In this document: piece by piece, positions 47,691 to 59,000 of the stretch
Position numbering within the stretch: the stretch's first letter is position 1
Layout: the number at the start of each line of letters is the position of its first letter
NCBI RefSeq assembly: GCF_958298935.1
Contig: NC_084927.1
Coordinates: 32,562,001-32,626,000, forward strand
Direction: 5' to 3'
Source: Phragmites australis
Taxonomy: Eukaryota; Streptophyta; Magnoliopsida; Poales; Poaceae
DNA length: 64,000 bases
Notes under the pieces: generated by a model
Database searches by the model: none
What the model was told of the DNA's origin: nothing
Seen by the model: the letters and a program-made list of their open reading frames with translations, nothing else
Position numbers and translations under genes: made by a program

Positions 47691-48790
47691 TGTTGTTGAG
47701 AAAAACAATTCTCCTTAATTACCACCTTAGGTTTGACCAAGTTGAGTGCTGAAGCACTCTGCCTATGACTTTTGGTCTGAATCCAATCAAAGGTGTACGA
47801 TTATTTTAAGGAGAAATATTTGTCGACAATCAGTAATATTTAGTATGTATTGATTATATGGAATCAATATAGTTTATGAAATGGTCGGGTGCGAGAAAGT
47901 CGCCATCGTGCAGGCTGTCGCTGGATGGGGAGACTCGGCTGGAGGGCGGGAGTTGGAGGGTGGGCGCAACCATTGCGGTGCACTAGTCAGTCAGATCTGC
48001 GCACCACGGGGTCTATCGCCGTTGGATGGAGGCTCCGATGTGGGCTGTGGTCGGTTTGGGTGCGAGCAGGCCACCGCCGGCCCTGCATGAGGCCGCTGAC
48101 ACGTCAAGCCATTGGATCTGGATAGGCCGCCACACCTGGAAGATGCGGCTGCTAGAGGGCGGTGCTAATTGCTGCCAGAGGGTAGATTTGCCCCTCCAGA
48201 GGGAGGGCGTCGGCTGTCGGCTCAGTCACCCAGCACTGCAGGCAAGCTGTCACTAGGCAGGGGCGGGAAGGCGCCATCGGGCCATGGCCGGAGCGGTAGG
48301 CCGAGGTTGACGTCGCCATATGATGCTTGGCCGAATGGAGCCGGTCGTGAGGGCTAGAGGGGCGCCTCCATGGATGAACGCCCATGGATGCCACCGACGT
48401 TAGATTGGGCAGGACGTTGTTGGTGTTGCGCATCCGGATGGGATCCGGTTGGAATGAGCTAGCCGAAATTCATGGAATGCGATGGCCGGAAACGAGGCAT
48501 TTATTGGAGAACTTCGGCATGATGAAGGTGGGTCGACATCATGGAGCACCTATGGTGCATCCTTTGTGCAAAGGCCTTTGCTGTTTGTCTTGGTTCTCCG
48601 TTTTTGTTGTCGCATCGTCGGTGCTGCCAAAGAGGAGGTGAAAACCAAAGGAGGCTAATCGGACAGTACATCTACATGACTACGAGTAAGTCAGGGTGAT
48701 CGCCAAGTTCTGCATTGTTCTTCATCGATTTCTCTTTGTGCTTGTGGTGTGCGACGCGACCGAGTAGTCTCGATAGAGGTGTGCTGATAA
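47691..48790 (-). other. Probable Copia leader region
   Basis: Non-coding sequence, GC-rich at 47880-48650, between the putative left LTR/primer site and the pol remnant. It has many small ORFs on both strands without family resemblance. The minus strand starts with TTATCAGCAC just inside the LTR. Confidence 0.35.
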
Positions 48791-48896
48791 TGTAGTGCAA
48801 GCAATTGTAGAGAGATAAATAAATAAAAAATAAAGAGAGTGATTTTTTATTTATTGTTGAGAATATTTATATATTTACCTAATTAATGACACAACA
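48777..48896 (-). mobile_element. Short Copia LTR (about 106 bp) with adjacent primer-binding motif
   Basis: The minus strand starts TGTTGTGTCATT (48896), is AT-rich, and ends TTGCACTACA (48791). It is followed directly by TTATCAGCACACC, the TTATCAGCAC-type primer-binding site seen in many grass Copia elements. No target duplication was established. Confidence 0.45.
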
Positions 48897-49349
48897 TCGA
48901 CAACCCCCAACAACTATCCATCAGCGCCTGACAGCGTCCGCGCGTGCAGCCTCCAGACTCCAGTCCTGTACCCACCACGGCACCACCCAGCATTGATCAA
49001 CGCTTCCTCCGTCCGTCCGGTCCGTCGACCGCCAGCCTCAGGTGGTCCCCGAGGCGGGCCCCTCCATTACAACCCATGAAAAGACGACAACGACTTCCCG
49101 TGCCCGCCTGCCCCGCGCGGCGAGAATCCCCACGCCCCAGCCCGCAATATGACCGCTTCATCCAGATCCAGGCCGCTCACCCAGCTCTCCCCCCTCCCAC
49201 CCGAACGGGGCTCGTCTGCGTGACTGCGTTCCCCTCGACTCCTCGAGCTGTCTTCCTCGTGGTGCTGCACGCCTCACGGTCTCGGCAGCCACGCCCCGTC
49301 CTCCTCCGCCTCCTCCTCCTCCTCCCCCACCCGCGCCGGCGCCGAACCC
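48897..49349 (+). promoter_or_regulatory. Promoter/5' UTR region of the BTB gene
   Basis: C-rich, becoming CCTCCTCC-rich just before the ATG, as is common for grass 5' UTRs. No clear TATA box. The overlapping long frame 48944-49681 is a shadow of the coding exon. Confidence 0.4.
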
Positions 49350-51087
49350 ATGGACCCCCCAACGCATCCCCCCGCCAGCTCCTCCGGCGCCTCCTACTCC
49401 ACTCCGCCCCAGGCCTCCTACGCGCCGTCCTACCCCTCCAGCTACACCAAGTTCAACTCCGCGCTCAACGCTGGGCTCCTCAACCCCATGTCCCCGCCGC
49501 CGCTGCCACTCGACAAGACGCGCTCCAGCCCCACCCTCTTCGACATGATGGCCAACGAGCAGGACTACCACCCCCGCACCGCCGCTTCCATCCACTCCAT
49601 CCCGGCCCCGCCCCAGCCGCACTCCCTGCAGCCCGCACGCTCAATGGACAGGCAGATGCTGCTTCAGGACCGCATTGCTGAGCTCATCGGCAGCTGCAGC
49701 CCTGGGAACCAGTTCAACGACGCCGAGTCCTCCGACGTCCGCCTCACCCTCAGCTCCAAGGACGGCCTCTCCGTCACGCTGTGCGTCCACCGACACATAC
49801 TCGTCGCGCACAGCAGGTTCTTTGCCGCCAAGCTGTCCGACCGGTGGTCGAAGCAGCAGCGGACGCTGCCGCACATCGTCGAGATCTCGGACTGCGACGA
49901 CGTCGAGGTGTACGCCGAGACGCTGCGGCTCATGTACTGCAAGGATCTCCGCCGGAGGCTCATGCGGGAGGATGTCAACAAGGTCCTTGGCATTCTAAAG
50001 GTAGCGCGGCCTTCTCTACTGTCTCATGAATGTCAATTCCTTGGAATGATACAAATTTTGGTCACTGATTTCTTTGTTCCTTTTGCAGGTGTCCGCGGCC
50101 ATCGTGTTCGATGCTGGGGTGCTATCTTGCTTGGAGTATTTGGAGGCTGCCCCGTGGGCAGAGGATGATGATGAGAAGGTGGCGGCATTGTTGACACAGC
50201 TGCACCTCGAGAACTCAGGCGCCGTGGAGGTGCTTAAGAGGGTCTCACTGGAGTTGGCACCTTCTGCAGTGATTGAAGATGCAGAGGCAGGAGGGAGTTG
50301 CAATGGCGGTGGCAGTGCCGGTGATGGTGAGGTGGTGTTACTGAGGCTCCTGCAGGTTGTCCTGGAAGGGAAAGACGAAAAGGCGAGGAGGGAGATGAAG
50401 GGCCTAGTGTCCAAAATGCTCAGGGAGAACAGTACATCACGTGGCGGAGCAATTGGTGGCGATCTCCGCAAGGAGTCACTCTATTCTGCGTGCAATGGGT
50501 GCTTGAGCTTGCTGCGTGAGCAATTTGTGAGGGCTGCTGGGGGCGACAAATCTGAGGTGGCGCAGATTGCCAGGCAGGCTGACAACTTGCATTGGATGCT
50601 GGACATCCTAGTTGAACGCCAGATTGCCGAGGAGTTCTTGAGGACATGGGCAATGCAGACTGAGTTAGCGCAGATGCATGGTAAAGTGCCAGCAATACAC
50701 CGCTATGAAGTGAGCCGAGTGACAGCTAGGCTCTTTGTTGGGGTTGGCAAAGGGCAGATTTTGGTGTCGAAGGAGGCCCGTTCCCAGCTCTTGAGCACCT
50801 GGCTTGAACCCTTCTACGAGGATTTCGGATGGATGCGGCGAGCATGCAAGGGGCTCGACCGGCATTTGATTGAGGACGGGCTGGCAAACACGATCCTAAC
50901 GCTGCCACTTGCAACTCAGCAGGAGATCCTTCTTGCTTGGTTCAATCGGTTCCTCAACTCTGGGGAGGACTGCCCAAACATTCAGAGAGGGTTCGAGGTG
51001 TGGTGGCGGCGTGCATTCTGGAAAAGGAATGCTGAACCAGAGCAACCACCCCGTTTGAGGATCACGGCAATCTATGAGAACTCTTGA
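49350..51087 (+). CDS. BTB/POZ domain protein, At1g63850 type
   Basis: Probable substrate adaptor for a CUL3 ubiquitin ligase; the target is unknown. Exon 1 is 49350-50000 (217 codons, donor GTAGCG) and exon 2 is 50089-51087 (332 codons plus TGA, acceptor TTTTGCAG). They join in phase 0 across an 88-bp intron to give 549 residues, close to the length of the Arabidopsis relative as I remember it. Residues 1-125 are Ser/Pro-rich and disordered. The BTB fold starts at about 127 ([10 protein letters not shown]...[21 protein letters not shown]) and runs past the exon junction to [26 protein letters not shown]-like helical region follows. The C terminus carries the family blocks [21 protein letters not shown] and a final WWRRAFWKR. 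The start is the first ATG in frame after a C-rich leader. It is intact with no odd features; the intron holds nothing but splice signals. Confidence 0.92.
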
Positions 51088-52251
51088 TGACGTTGATTCA
51101 AATTTGACACAAAAGGTGGTGGATTTGTGATATAAAGGTTGATTTTGTGTGACCTGTAGTTGTGCCTAACTGTTTCTCTGGGTTCTTTGTTATGTTTGAT
51201 TTTAGGCAATTAGCCAATTACACATGCCATGTTGATCTTGTGCAATGTATACCAGATCCAATGTACCACTATGCTGCATCCATTTTGAATGAAAGTGAAG
51301 TAGAGTGATTATTGCCATCTATTTTAAGCAACAAAGGAAGGATTCAAACGCTTTTGATGTAGAAATTGTTGTCCCCGAAAAGAATAACTTAGATGCTTCT
51401 CTAGGTTTTTTAAGCCTGTTTGTTTCTTTCATTTCAGAAAGGGTGTGATTTACTTCCAACTCATCTCTGAGTTTACATATGGTCAGTTTCTCCTTAGACT
51501 AATTTGTTTGCATGAGTTTGCCTTCTTGCAATGTTTGTGCAATTGATATAGTGGAGGGGTCATGTTCTACGCATGCCCTTTTTGCTGTCTCCTCATCTGA
51601 TCACTAACCAAGCTGGCATGCCATGTGGGAATGTTGCTGTACCAAATGGAATTGGATGGATGTTTGCTTCGGCGCAGTGTTGGAGTATATTCTGTCCCAA
51701 TTAGCTTGATTTGTTCTATTTGTCAAGTTGGTGTTGGACTGGTGGTTGAGTCGCTATGACTTTTTCCGAGCGCGCGAAGGAATCTGATGATCCTCTTAGT
51801 TGTTTACAGGCCTGTAGGTGCTCTCGAGTCCTGAGCTTACTATAGTGCCTTTCGGCCGTATCATTGGTTGCACCTGTTTTATAAACTCACGCTATTGAAG
51901 TGGTTAGCAATGAATCTCTTGGTCCTGTATGTTTCACTCTTTCATTATTTTGCTGTGGATCTTCCACTGTTGAGCATTCTTAAGGTTTGGGTCTCCTTAT
52001 TTTGTTATACTAAAGCCCACTAGAACTGAACTGATAAATATATTCCTTCAACCATTATCTCAGTTATTCTTAAGGAGATAAGCACACCAGAAAGATGATC
52101 TTGAACTACTAATAACTACTACCCGAAGTTGTTGCCAGCTACTCTACTTTGTAGATTTTGGTTGAAATGCGTGTCCTGCAATCGACTTTGATGTTGTACC
52201 ATCAGCTACATTAGTATATCTTCGCGAACACAGATCCTCTACAGTACTGTA
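51088..52251 (+). other. 3' UTR and flank of the BTB gene
   Basis: T-rich plant 3' sequence without ORFs of note. An AATGAA-type weak poly(A) signal lies at about 51288-51293, but the site cannot be fixed. Confidence 0.4.
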
Positions 52252-52324
52252 GAGGCATTAAAAGTCAGTAACATGTGGGCCATGTAGAGAAGCAGGCCCA
52301 CGTGTCAGTGACTTTTAATTCCTC
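52252..52324. repeat. Short hairpin, 30-bp arms with 13-nt loop
   Basis: Arms 52252-52281 and 52295-52324 pair at about 26 of 30 positions. They carry ATTAAAAGTCA and GTGGGCC against GGCCCAC and TGACTTTTAAT. This is the usual form of a minimal grass MITE hairpin. Confidence 0.75.
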
Positions 52325-53419
52325 TGCATTCACTATCTTCGCTGTTTTCCTCAGGAATAAATGGCTTTACCAGCATGAAGGTACTTCTGCTTTCTTTTTC
52401 AGGATTGAAGGTAGGTTTGCTTTGTGGACTGTACTGGACATGTATAATTTCATTGTCTCTTTAATGTGGTATTCTCAGGGCCTCCTCAGATAATTACAGG
52501 ATTGTTGGAGTAACTGGGATTCCAACCCAACCATCATTTTACAAAAGGAGTTATACTTTGAGCACGTATTTTCTTCTGACTCTGAAAAACATAAGCCTCA
52601 ACAAGACCTGTTTCTTGTGGGCCTGAAAGAAGCATGCATATTGCACTGTTCGGGAAGAGTGAATTGGTGGAAGTCATTCAACATCAAATAAAGCTTCATC
52701 AAAACAAAGCCCCGTGGAAATATTAAAAAACCGCAGAACAGCCATCAAATAAGGACTAACTTCTCGTTGCATTTCCACCTGTTTAGTTCTACGTACTAGT
52801 ATTGAGCAATCTGCAGGCGTCTTCCTTTCTGCGCATGAAAGGGATACAAGTTTCTGAACAAGGAATACTCCCATAGCTGTCAATCTGATAATCAGCATTT
52901 TGGGATGCCTTGTTCTCTGCAGTCTGATAGACTGATACTCCTTGTCTCTGTGGTTGGAATCCGACCATTTCATGTCTTGTGCTCCGTAACTCAATTGCTG
53001 ATTTCAAACGAGCGAACGGCTGAAACGAGAGCGTGTGGCGGGGAAGCTGACAAGGGTGCTGCGGTCGACGTGCGATGCTCTCCCGACGGGTTGCGGCCAA
53101 CAGGGTAACCGTCGCCGGCGGGGCCCTAGGTGGAGCGCGAGTCGCCTTCTCGCGAGAGAGACGAAACATATTTCTCACCCACACAGGCTCTTGATATCAT
53201 GTAGTCTTTTAGTGGGAAATAGCTGGATCCTTCTTCTCTTTGCTATGATGCTATAGAGTACATATAGGGCTTTTTATTTTTATATTTTTTAATATAAATA
53301 TTAAATAAATATATTATGGATGAAATGATTTGTAGAATTAGGTGCTTACCGGTGCCACCGCCTTAACGCTTTTTTTCTTTTACTCTTTCTCTATTTGAGC
53401 AGTAGAGTTGCTGTGCTTT
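52325..53419. other. Intergenic, nothing recognised
   Basis: The ORF 52789-53184 (-, 131 codons) has no family motif. A GC-rich patch lies at 53030-53160. Confidence 0.4.
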
Positions 53420-54411
53420 AAAATTTGTGAAACTTCTTTTTAGGGCATAATCCATTTTAAAAGTATTCATCTCAATACCTCGTGTAGGTTTTAAAATAAA
53501 AAACTTTAAAGAGAGCTACTTTTAGAACTCCTAGCAATTTTTAAGGCCAAAAAGATTTCTAAAAATTTGGAAAAATTTACTAATATTCCTCTCATGTGTC
53601 TTAATAATATCTAAAATTATTTCAACCCAAAGTTAATTGGTGAAAAAGTGAGTTCCTTTGCAATGCTTTATTTATATGCATTTTTATCATTTCGTGTGAT
53701 ATTATCTTTTTAATTCAATTTGAATTCAACCAAATTCAAACATGCACAAATTCATACAAACTCTTATGGAGTGCATATAAATATGAATGTGCATAATTTG
53801 GGGTGTGACATCAAATAAAAAAAAGAAATGTCGGCAATCAGACAAGTATCTGCACAAAATCATCCAAACTCTTATGTAATTTTGTGCACATTCATTAGGT
53901 CTTGAGGTGGTCAGACACCAAAATATTCTTCGAGCAAGAAGATTGCCCTGATAACTCCGTACAGTCAAGCCGCTTTCCGATAGTGGTTGAGTCTGCTATA
54001 AATAACTGTAGGGTTGCCCGAGTGAACTCATATACTCATGTACTTTGTATATGCATTCCATAAGAATTCAGATGAATTTGTGCATATTTGAATTTGTTTG
54101 AATTCAAATTGAATTAAAAAGAGAATATCATATGAAATGATAAAAATGCATATAAATGGAGCATTGCAAAGGAACTAACTTTTTCAGAAAGTAACATAGG
54201 GTTGGAAATAATTTTAGATATTATTAATATACGTGAGAGGAATATTAGTGATTTTTTTTCCAGATTTTTGAGATTTTTAGGTCTTAAATTGCTAGAAGTT
54301 TTAAAAGCAATCCTCTTTCGAGATTTTTTATTTTGAATATTAGTGAGATTAATCATTTTAAAATAGATTCACCATAAATTATAGGCCCTATAGAAAATGT
54401 TTCATGAATTT
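53420..54411. repeat. Foldback element, ~362-bp arms, 266-bp spacer
   Basis: Arms 53420-53780 and 54047-54411 are inverted copies; both carry CAATTTGAATTCAA, GCACAAATTCAT and TGCATTTTTATCATTTC (right arm read in reverse). The spacer (53781-54046) contains GGGGTGTGACATC and non-coding sequence. It is the longer relative of 41049-41433. Confidence 0.85.
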
Positions 54412-54758
54412 CGGAGCACAACAACTTCACTACCCAAATAGAAAAACAAGAAATGAGGAAAATTGAAAAAGGGTGGGTACTGTTTATCCGAGCCTAATCG
54501 ACTAATCAGAGGGGGTAATGCGGTGGCACTTACCACCTCATGAGTGCATGGTAGACATCTAATTTTATAAATATTTTCATCCAGGATATATTTATTTAAT
54601 TATTTATGTTAAAAAATAAAAAATTCGTACATATACATTTCGTACACGGTCTCTTGGGCCCTATAACATACACAGCCCAACATAGATGCTGCTGGGTGTA
54701 GTTTCTATGATCAGGCAAGGCGACTGCTGTTCTTGCTTGTAATTTGTTTATTCACTTA

Positions 54759-55626
54759 GGCGGCGCTTGGATAGCCTTTGGGTTTAGGATAAGGATATGA
54801 CATGAGATATATAGAGGTGGGTTTAGGGGATATGATACTCCAGTCCATTTTTCATGTTTGGTCTGCATTAGGTTTAGATCCGGGATACAAATTTTATGAC
54901 GAAAATGGCCCTCACGAAATTAAAGAGAAATTGTTAGTGCTAGTTAGTTAGCATCAAAACAGCAGAAATACCTTGATGTTCAAATGATACTTTTCGTTCC
55001 TCTTCCCTTAATCGAAGCTGTAAGTCGCAGTGACAAGTGAAAAAGCAAAAAAAAAAAAAAAAGAAAGAAAAAGAAAGAAAGAAAGAAAGAAGGAGAGCAA
55101 TAGTCAAAGAAGGAAGTAGCAAACATTGATCCAATAAAATGGATCTCTCAAGTGGCTTGGAATCTCTCCCAGGGTGGCCTCGGGGGCACGAGCACTATCT
55201 CTCACATATGTTGACCGCTGGAGCTACAAGCCTTGAGCGCTCCAGGCAGTGGATGGCGAGCGCATTCAAGCAAACGAGAAAGCAATGTTGTAAGTGGCGG
55301 CGTGGAAGATGGCAGAAGAGGGAGTCAGTCAGCAGTGTGAGCTGGGAACTTAGCTGACCGCATATTTGGAGCGCCCCTGCAGACGAACGGCGGGCCACGA
55401 TACTGTTTTGTGCTCTGGCGGCGGAGCACAAGTGATGTCCAAGCATGGTATCCCTCTCCAAACCCACCTCTCCCATCATGATATAATGGCTGGGATATAA
55501 GGCCTCTGTATCCCTTTCCCACACCCTCTTCATATCCCTATCTACAAATCCAAACATAAGTTTGATTATATCTCAGACCTCTGTATCCCATTTCCACCCC
55601 CTATTTCCCATCATCCAAACGCCACC
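54759..55626. mobile_element. TIR element with TTA target duplication (868 bp)
   Basis: The left end GGCGGCGCTTGGATAGCC pairs with the reverse complement of the right end, GGTGGCGTTTGGATGATG. TTA flanks both sides (54756-54758 and 55627-55629), the 3-bp target typical of PIF/Harbinger elements. Both subterminal regions carry GGGATAT/ATATCCC-type motifs. There is no transposase; internal ORFs are unrecognised. Non-autonomous. Confidence 0.6.
55048..55092 (+). repeat. A-run followed by (GAAA)n microsatellite
   Basis: About 16 A residues, then GAAA/AGAAAG units to about 55092, inside the TIR element. Confidence 0.9.
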
Positions 55627-55629
55627 TTA

Positions 55630-57214
55630 GTTCCAAATATACAGTCCAGGAAATTTGAAACTTAATGGGTCCAAAGATGACGTTGTGACTCGCCTCTTGG
55701 CTGGTCGGGTGCCGGCTAACTTTGCGAAATATCTGGCTGATCTTGTATTTAGCAACAGTAAGAACTGACTTCACAACAAACAACAAACTGAGGGGAACAA
55801 GAAAAGCAGACTCACCTATTGTCACTTTGTCAGACGAAACCGACAACGGCTGCGACCTAGAGATTGCTAAAGCCCTCAACCGACTAGTAGGCGACCTGAA
55901 CAACCTAAGATCTGAACAACAAAACAAAAAGATAACTAGTCTCCGATTGCACCCATGTCGACCCCTCTGGCCTCTTGCCATACTTTCGCTTCCTTCGATT
56001 ATGTTGAATGATCTGAGAATGGTGTTGTGTCGCAGCTGATTGGTTATTCCGTTCGTGCTTTTCGTACCATCCAAGCCATCAGAATTACTACCTTATCATG
56101 ACCGAATCCCTTCCTCTGAACTTTAGGAACTGAGTTGCATCAGGGACTCAACCAATCTCTGAAATCCCTTTGCCCAACCGGTTTGATGAGCTGCTGGAGA
56201 TGGATATAGCACAGGATGTGAAACGAGATGGTTGAAGATTCAGGGCAGCTGACCAGAAGGTGCTCTACTGTTTTATACGCCTGATGTCTTACTCTTTACA
56301 GTTCGTGAAATTCAATATCAACGAAACGTTATGTGCTTTATCTTGAGGTTGAGTGTAATTATTTTGTGCATTGCTCCAATTGTCTTTCCGCTGGGACTGA
56401 AGCTATGTATCATTTGTGCAGTTCCAATAGGCAGAAATAAAACTTACGTGTCGATCAGTTGGTAGGAAATTTACAGTTAATCTGCATAGTTACGGGCTTG
56501 AGTTGAGATATTCAGATAAGAAGTGCAGCCGATCCTCTCTATTTTTTTGGTTAGTGCAGAAGTTGCGCCGGAGTCGTCTGGCACTACTGTTTACTAACTC
56601 GCTGATATTTTGTTTCCTCTGTATAATTATATGATGTGGCCTTTGTAAAAGCTTAAGCTTTTTATGGGTGCAACCAGCAACTTTTATCCTTTCAGTGAGG
56701 TACTGAAGTACTGTTTCTTTCCAAGAAAAAAAAAGGGTGCTGAAGCACTGTATGCTGTGTTCTTTGCTTTGATTGCAGTGGCCACATGGATTTCATCAGT
56801 AGCTCAATAAATTGTGGAGGTAATCAGTCGAATTTGGTTACTGCAGTTAACTATGAGCTACTCCTTAGTATGTTAAGCTCGCAACCGCTCTGCTACAGCC
56901 TACATGCAGTCATTTTAATTAGCTTTCAGTCTCCATTTCTTATTATATTTCAAAATAAGTCTCCGGTTCTCATATATCACTTTATCCATCCATATACTGT
57001 CCCCCCCCCCCCCCCCCAAGTCGATGCTATTCCGTGTCTGGCTGCAGGTATCCATGCTTAGAAAAGTTCGTTTTAAAAGATTCAATAAGCTATGAACATA
57101 GCTTATCCTGGTTTGTTTGCTCGTGATTAGGTGCATTCTGAAATTTCTTAGTCCAATATATAGCCAATTAGTCATTGTGGGGACTGATTGCTCGAGGAAG
57201 TTACAATATGTAGG
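55630..57214. other. Intergenic, nothing recognised
   Basis: Open frames at 55601-56074 (-) and 55722-56039 (+) lack known motifs. A run of about 18 C lies at 57001-57018. Confidence 0.4.
57001..57018 (+). repeat. Poly-C run
   Basis: About 18 consecutive C. Such runs are prone to assembly length error. Confidence 0.9.
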
Positions 57215-59000
57215 TATAAGAACGGCGACTAAAGTGGATAAATAGACGCATCAATAATTTCTTTCAAAATAGATGATCTTATCCTATTTTATCACCCAAC
57301 GCATCTCAAAAATAGATCACAATAAATTACAACACAAGATAAAAAACCACAATAAAAACAGAAGAACCCGGAAGTTTCGAGTCGAATTGGGAAGTTCCGA
57401 CTTCTCAGAAGTTCCAGGTTGAAACAGAAGTTCCAAGTTGAACGAAACTGTGATTCAAAAATTAAAAATTCAAATATAAAAATTCAATCAATGGTGGGTC
57501 TCATGATTGGAATCGAACACTATGTTTCATAACATACCAATCTATGACTCATCCCGACATAAGGCTTAGATTTTGAGAAGAAACATCCAAATATCAAAAG
57601 GATGAACACTGGGGGAAGATAGTCTCCAAGTTGATAGATAAGAGGCGAGAGAATTCAATATTAAATTGTATACGTTTGTACATAAATTTTATACCTCTAA
57701 CAACAAAAAGAACCACTCTAGCAAGGTGAGAAATTTCAGCTTAAGCATAAAAATGAAAATAACAACTGAAGGACATAAAGGAAATCAATAGAGAGAAACC
57801 GAAAAGAAATGAATTCAAGTACAAGAGTAAATATAAATTTCATTACTTGCTGAGGTCAGTCATATTTTAGATGAATTACAAAGATTTCTCTTACAAAGCT
57901 CTAAACTAATACATATACTAAGAATTGATCTTACTTTTCTCTAAAACCCTAGCACAAAATTCTCATATGAATAGCTTAAGAGGCTCAAGTGGCTAATTCC
58001 CATCTCCTATATAGTCCTACCTCTCTATTTATAGCACATGTTCCTTGATCTATAAGTTTCTTAACTTGTTTTCAAAATATTTATATTTTGTAGTATACTT
58101 CTAGCTACCACCGAGGGTATTTTGATCTATTTTTTTTATCTATCTATCAAACGACCGTGACGCCTTCATAACTTAGCTTCGCTTCGACACAAGCTTCGTG
58201 ATAATGCCACGTGCACTTCCATCATTCTCATGGTTTTGATGCCAAACCGCGAAACCCCTTACACGCTTCTCAAAGCGTGACTTACTGCCACTTGCATGAC
58301 CTCAAGCAAGCATCTCGATGTCGACTTGTGTACTTCTTTTTGTGATCTTGACCGCTGACAAGTCTTTCCCGCTCCCGATCTCTTAGACCGCTTTGTTACT
58401 TGCACCGGTATCCATTTCGTTTGACTTTATCAATACGTCATTTTTATCCATATTCCATGATTTGCTTGATCTTTATGTGTACATCTTGAATCACACTTGA
58501 CTCCGTCTAACCTCTTCGATCGTCTGGTACAAAGCACCTCGTTTGACCCCGATTATCCTGCCGTCGGTCATCAAATTGCAACCATTACCTACACAGCATA
58601 AGATAAACAAACACATTTTTCCATCTTCAACTCCAGTTAGTTCAAAACCAAAATTCTCAGTTGAAATCGCATTCCAAAGAAGAATCATGAGCATGGGACA
58701 AACAAACTTCATCCAAGGTACCCGAAAGTCTCGGTTCAAACCCATAAGTACCGGTCCAAACCCAAAAGTTCCGGTACTCGAAAGTTCTGGGTTCAATCTA
58801 GGCAGGGGCTCTTGGTTTTGATTTTCCCGGCAACCCGGAAGTTCCGGATCTAGACAGGAAGTTCCGTGTTCATACAACCGAAATTGAACATCGAAAACTC
58901 TGGTGATAAAAAAACTCTAAACACCGGATATTCACCCATAAGTTCTAGTTTCAAGATCGAAAGTTTCAGATTCACCAGAATTAACACATCAAAGCTTAAG
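57215..59000 (-). repeat. LTR-like repeat C (inverted relative of repeat B)
   Basis: Reads as an LTR on the minus strand. It has GAAGTTCCGG-type reiterated palindromic motifs at about 58990-58700 and the conserved block shared with repeat B (the same 19-mer at 58415-58433 and the same 16-mer at 58267-58282). A TATA box TATAAATAG lies at 58033-58025, with a leader after it. The 3' end near 57215 is close to the expected LTR terminus (TTTATCCACTTTAGTCGCCG on the minus strand). A second set of GAAGTTCC motifs lies at 57370-57450. No internal region adjoins it. Confidence 0.6.

Noticed and set aside
48944..49681. 245-codon ORF overlapping the BTB gene
   Set aside because: Out of frame with the BTB coding exon, Pro/Arg/Leu-rich, no motif; a shadow of GC-rich coding sequence.
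52282..52315. AGAGAAGCAGGCCCACGTG resembles miR164
   Set aside because: It differs at several positions including an indel, spans the loop of a common MITE hairpin, and lacks a matching star strand at the right spacing.
57500..57560. GAATCGAAC-type text suggesting a tRNA T-arm on the minus strand
   Set aside because: No D-arm, anticodon stem or acceptor pairing could be assembled around it; it lies within LTR-like repeat C.
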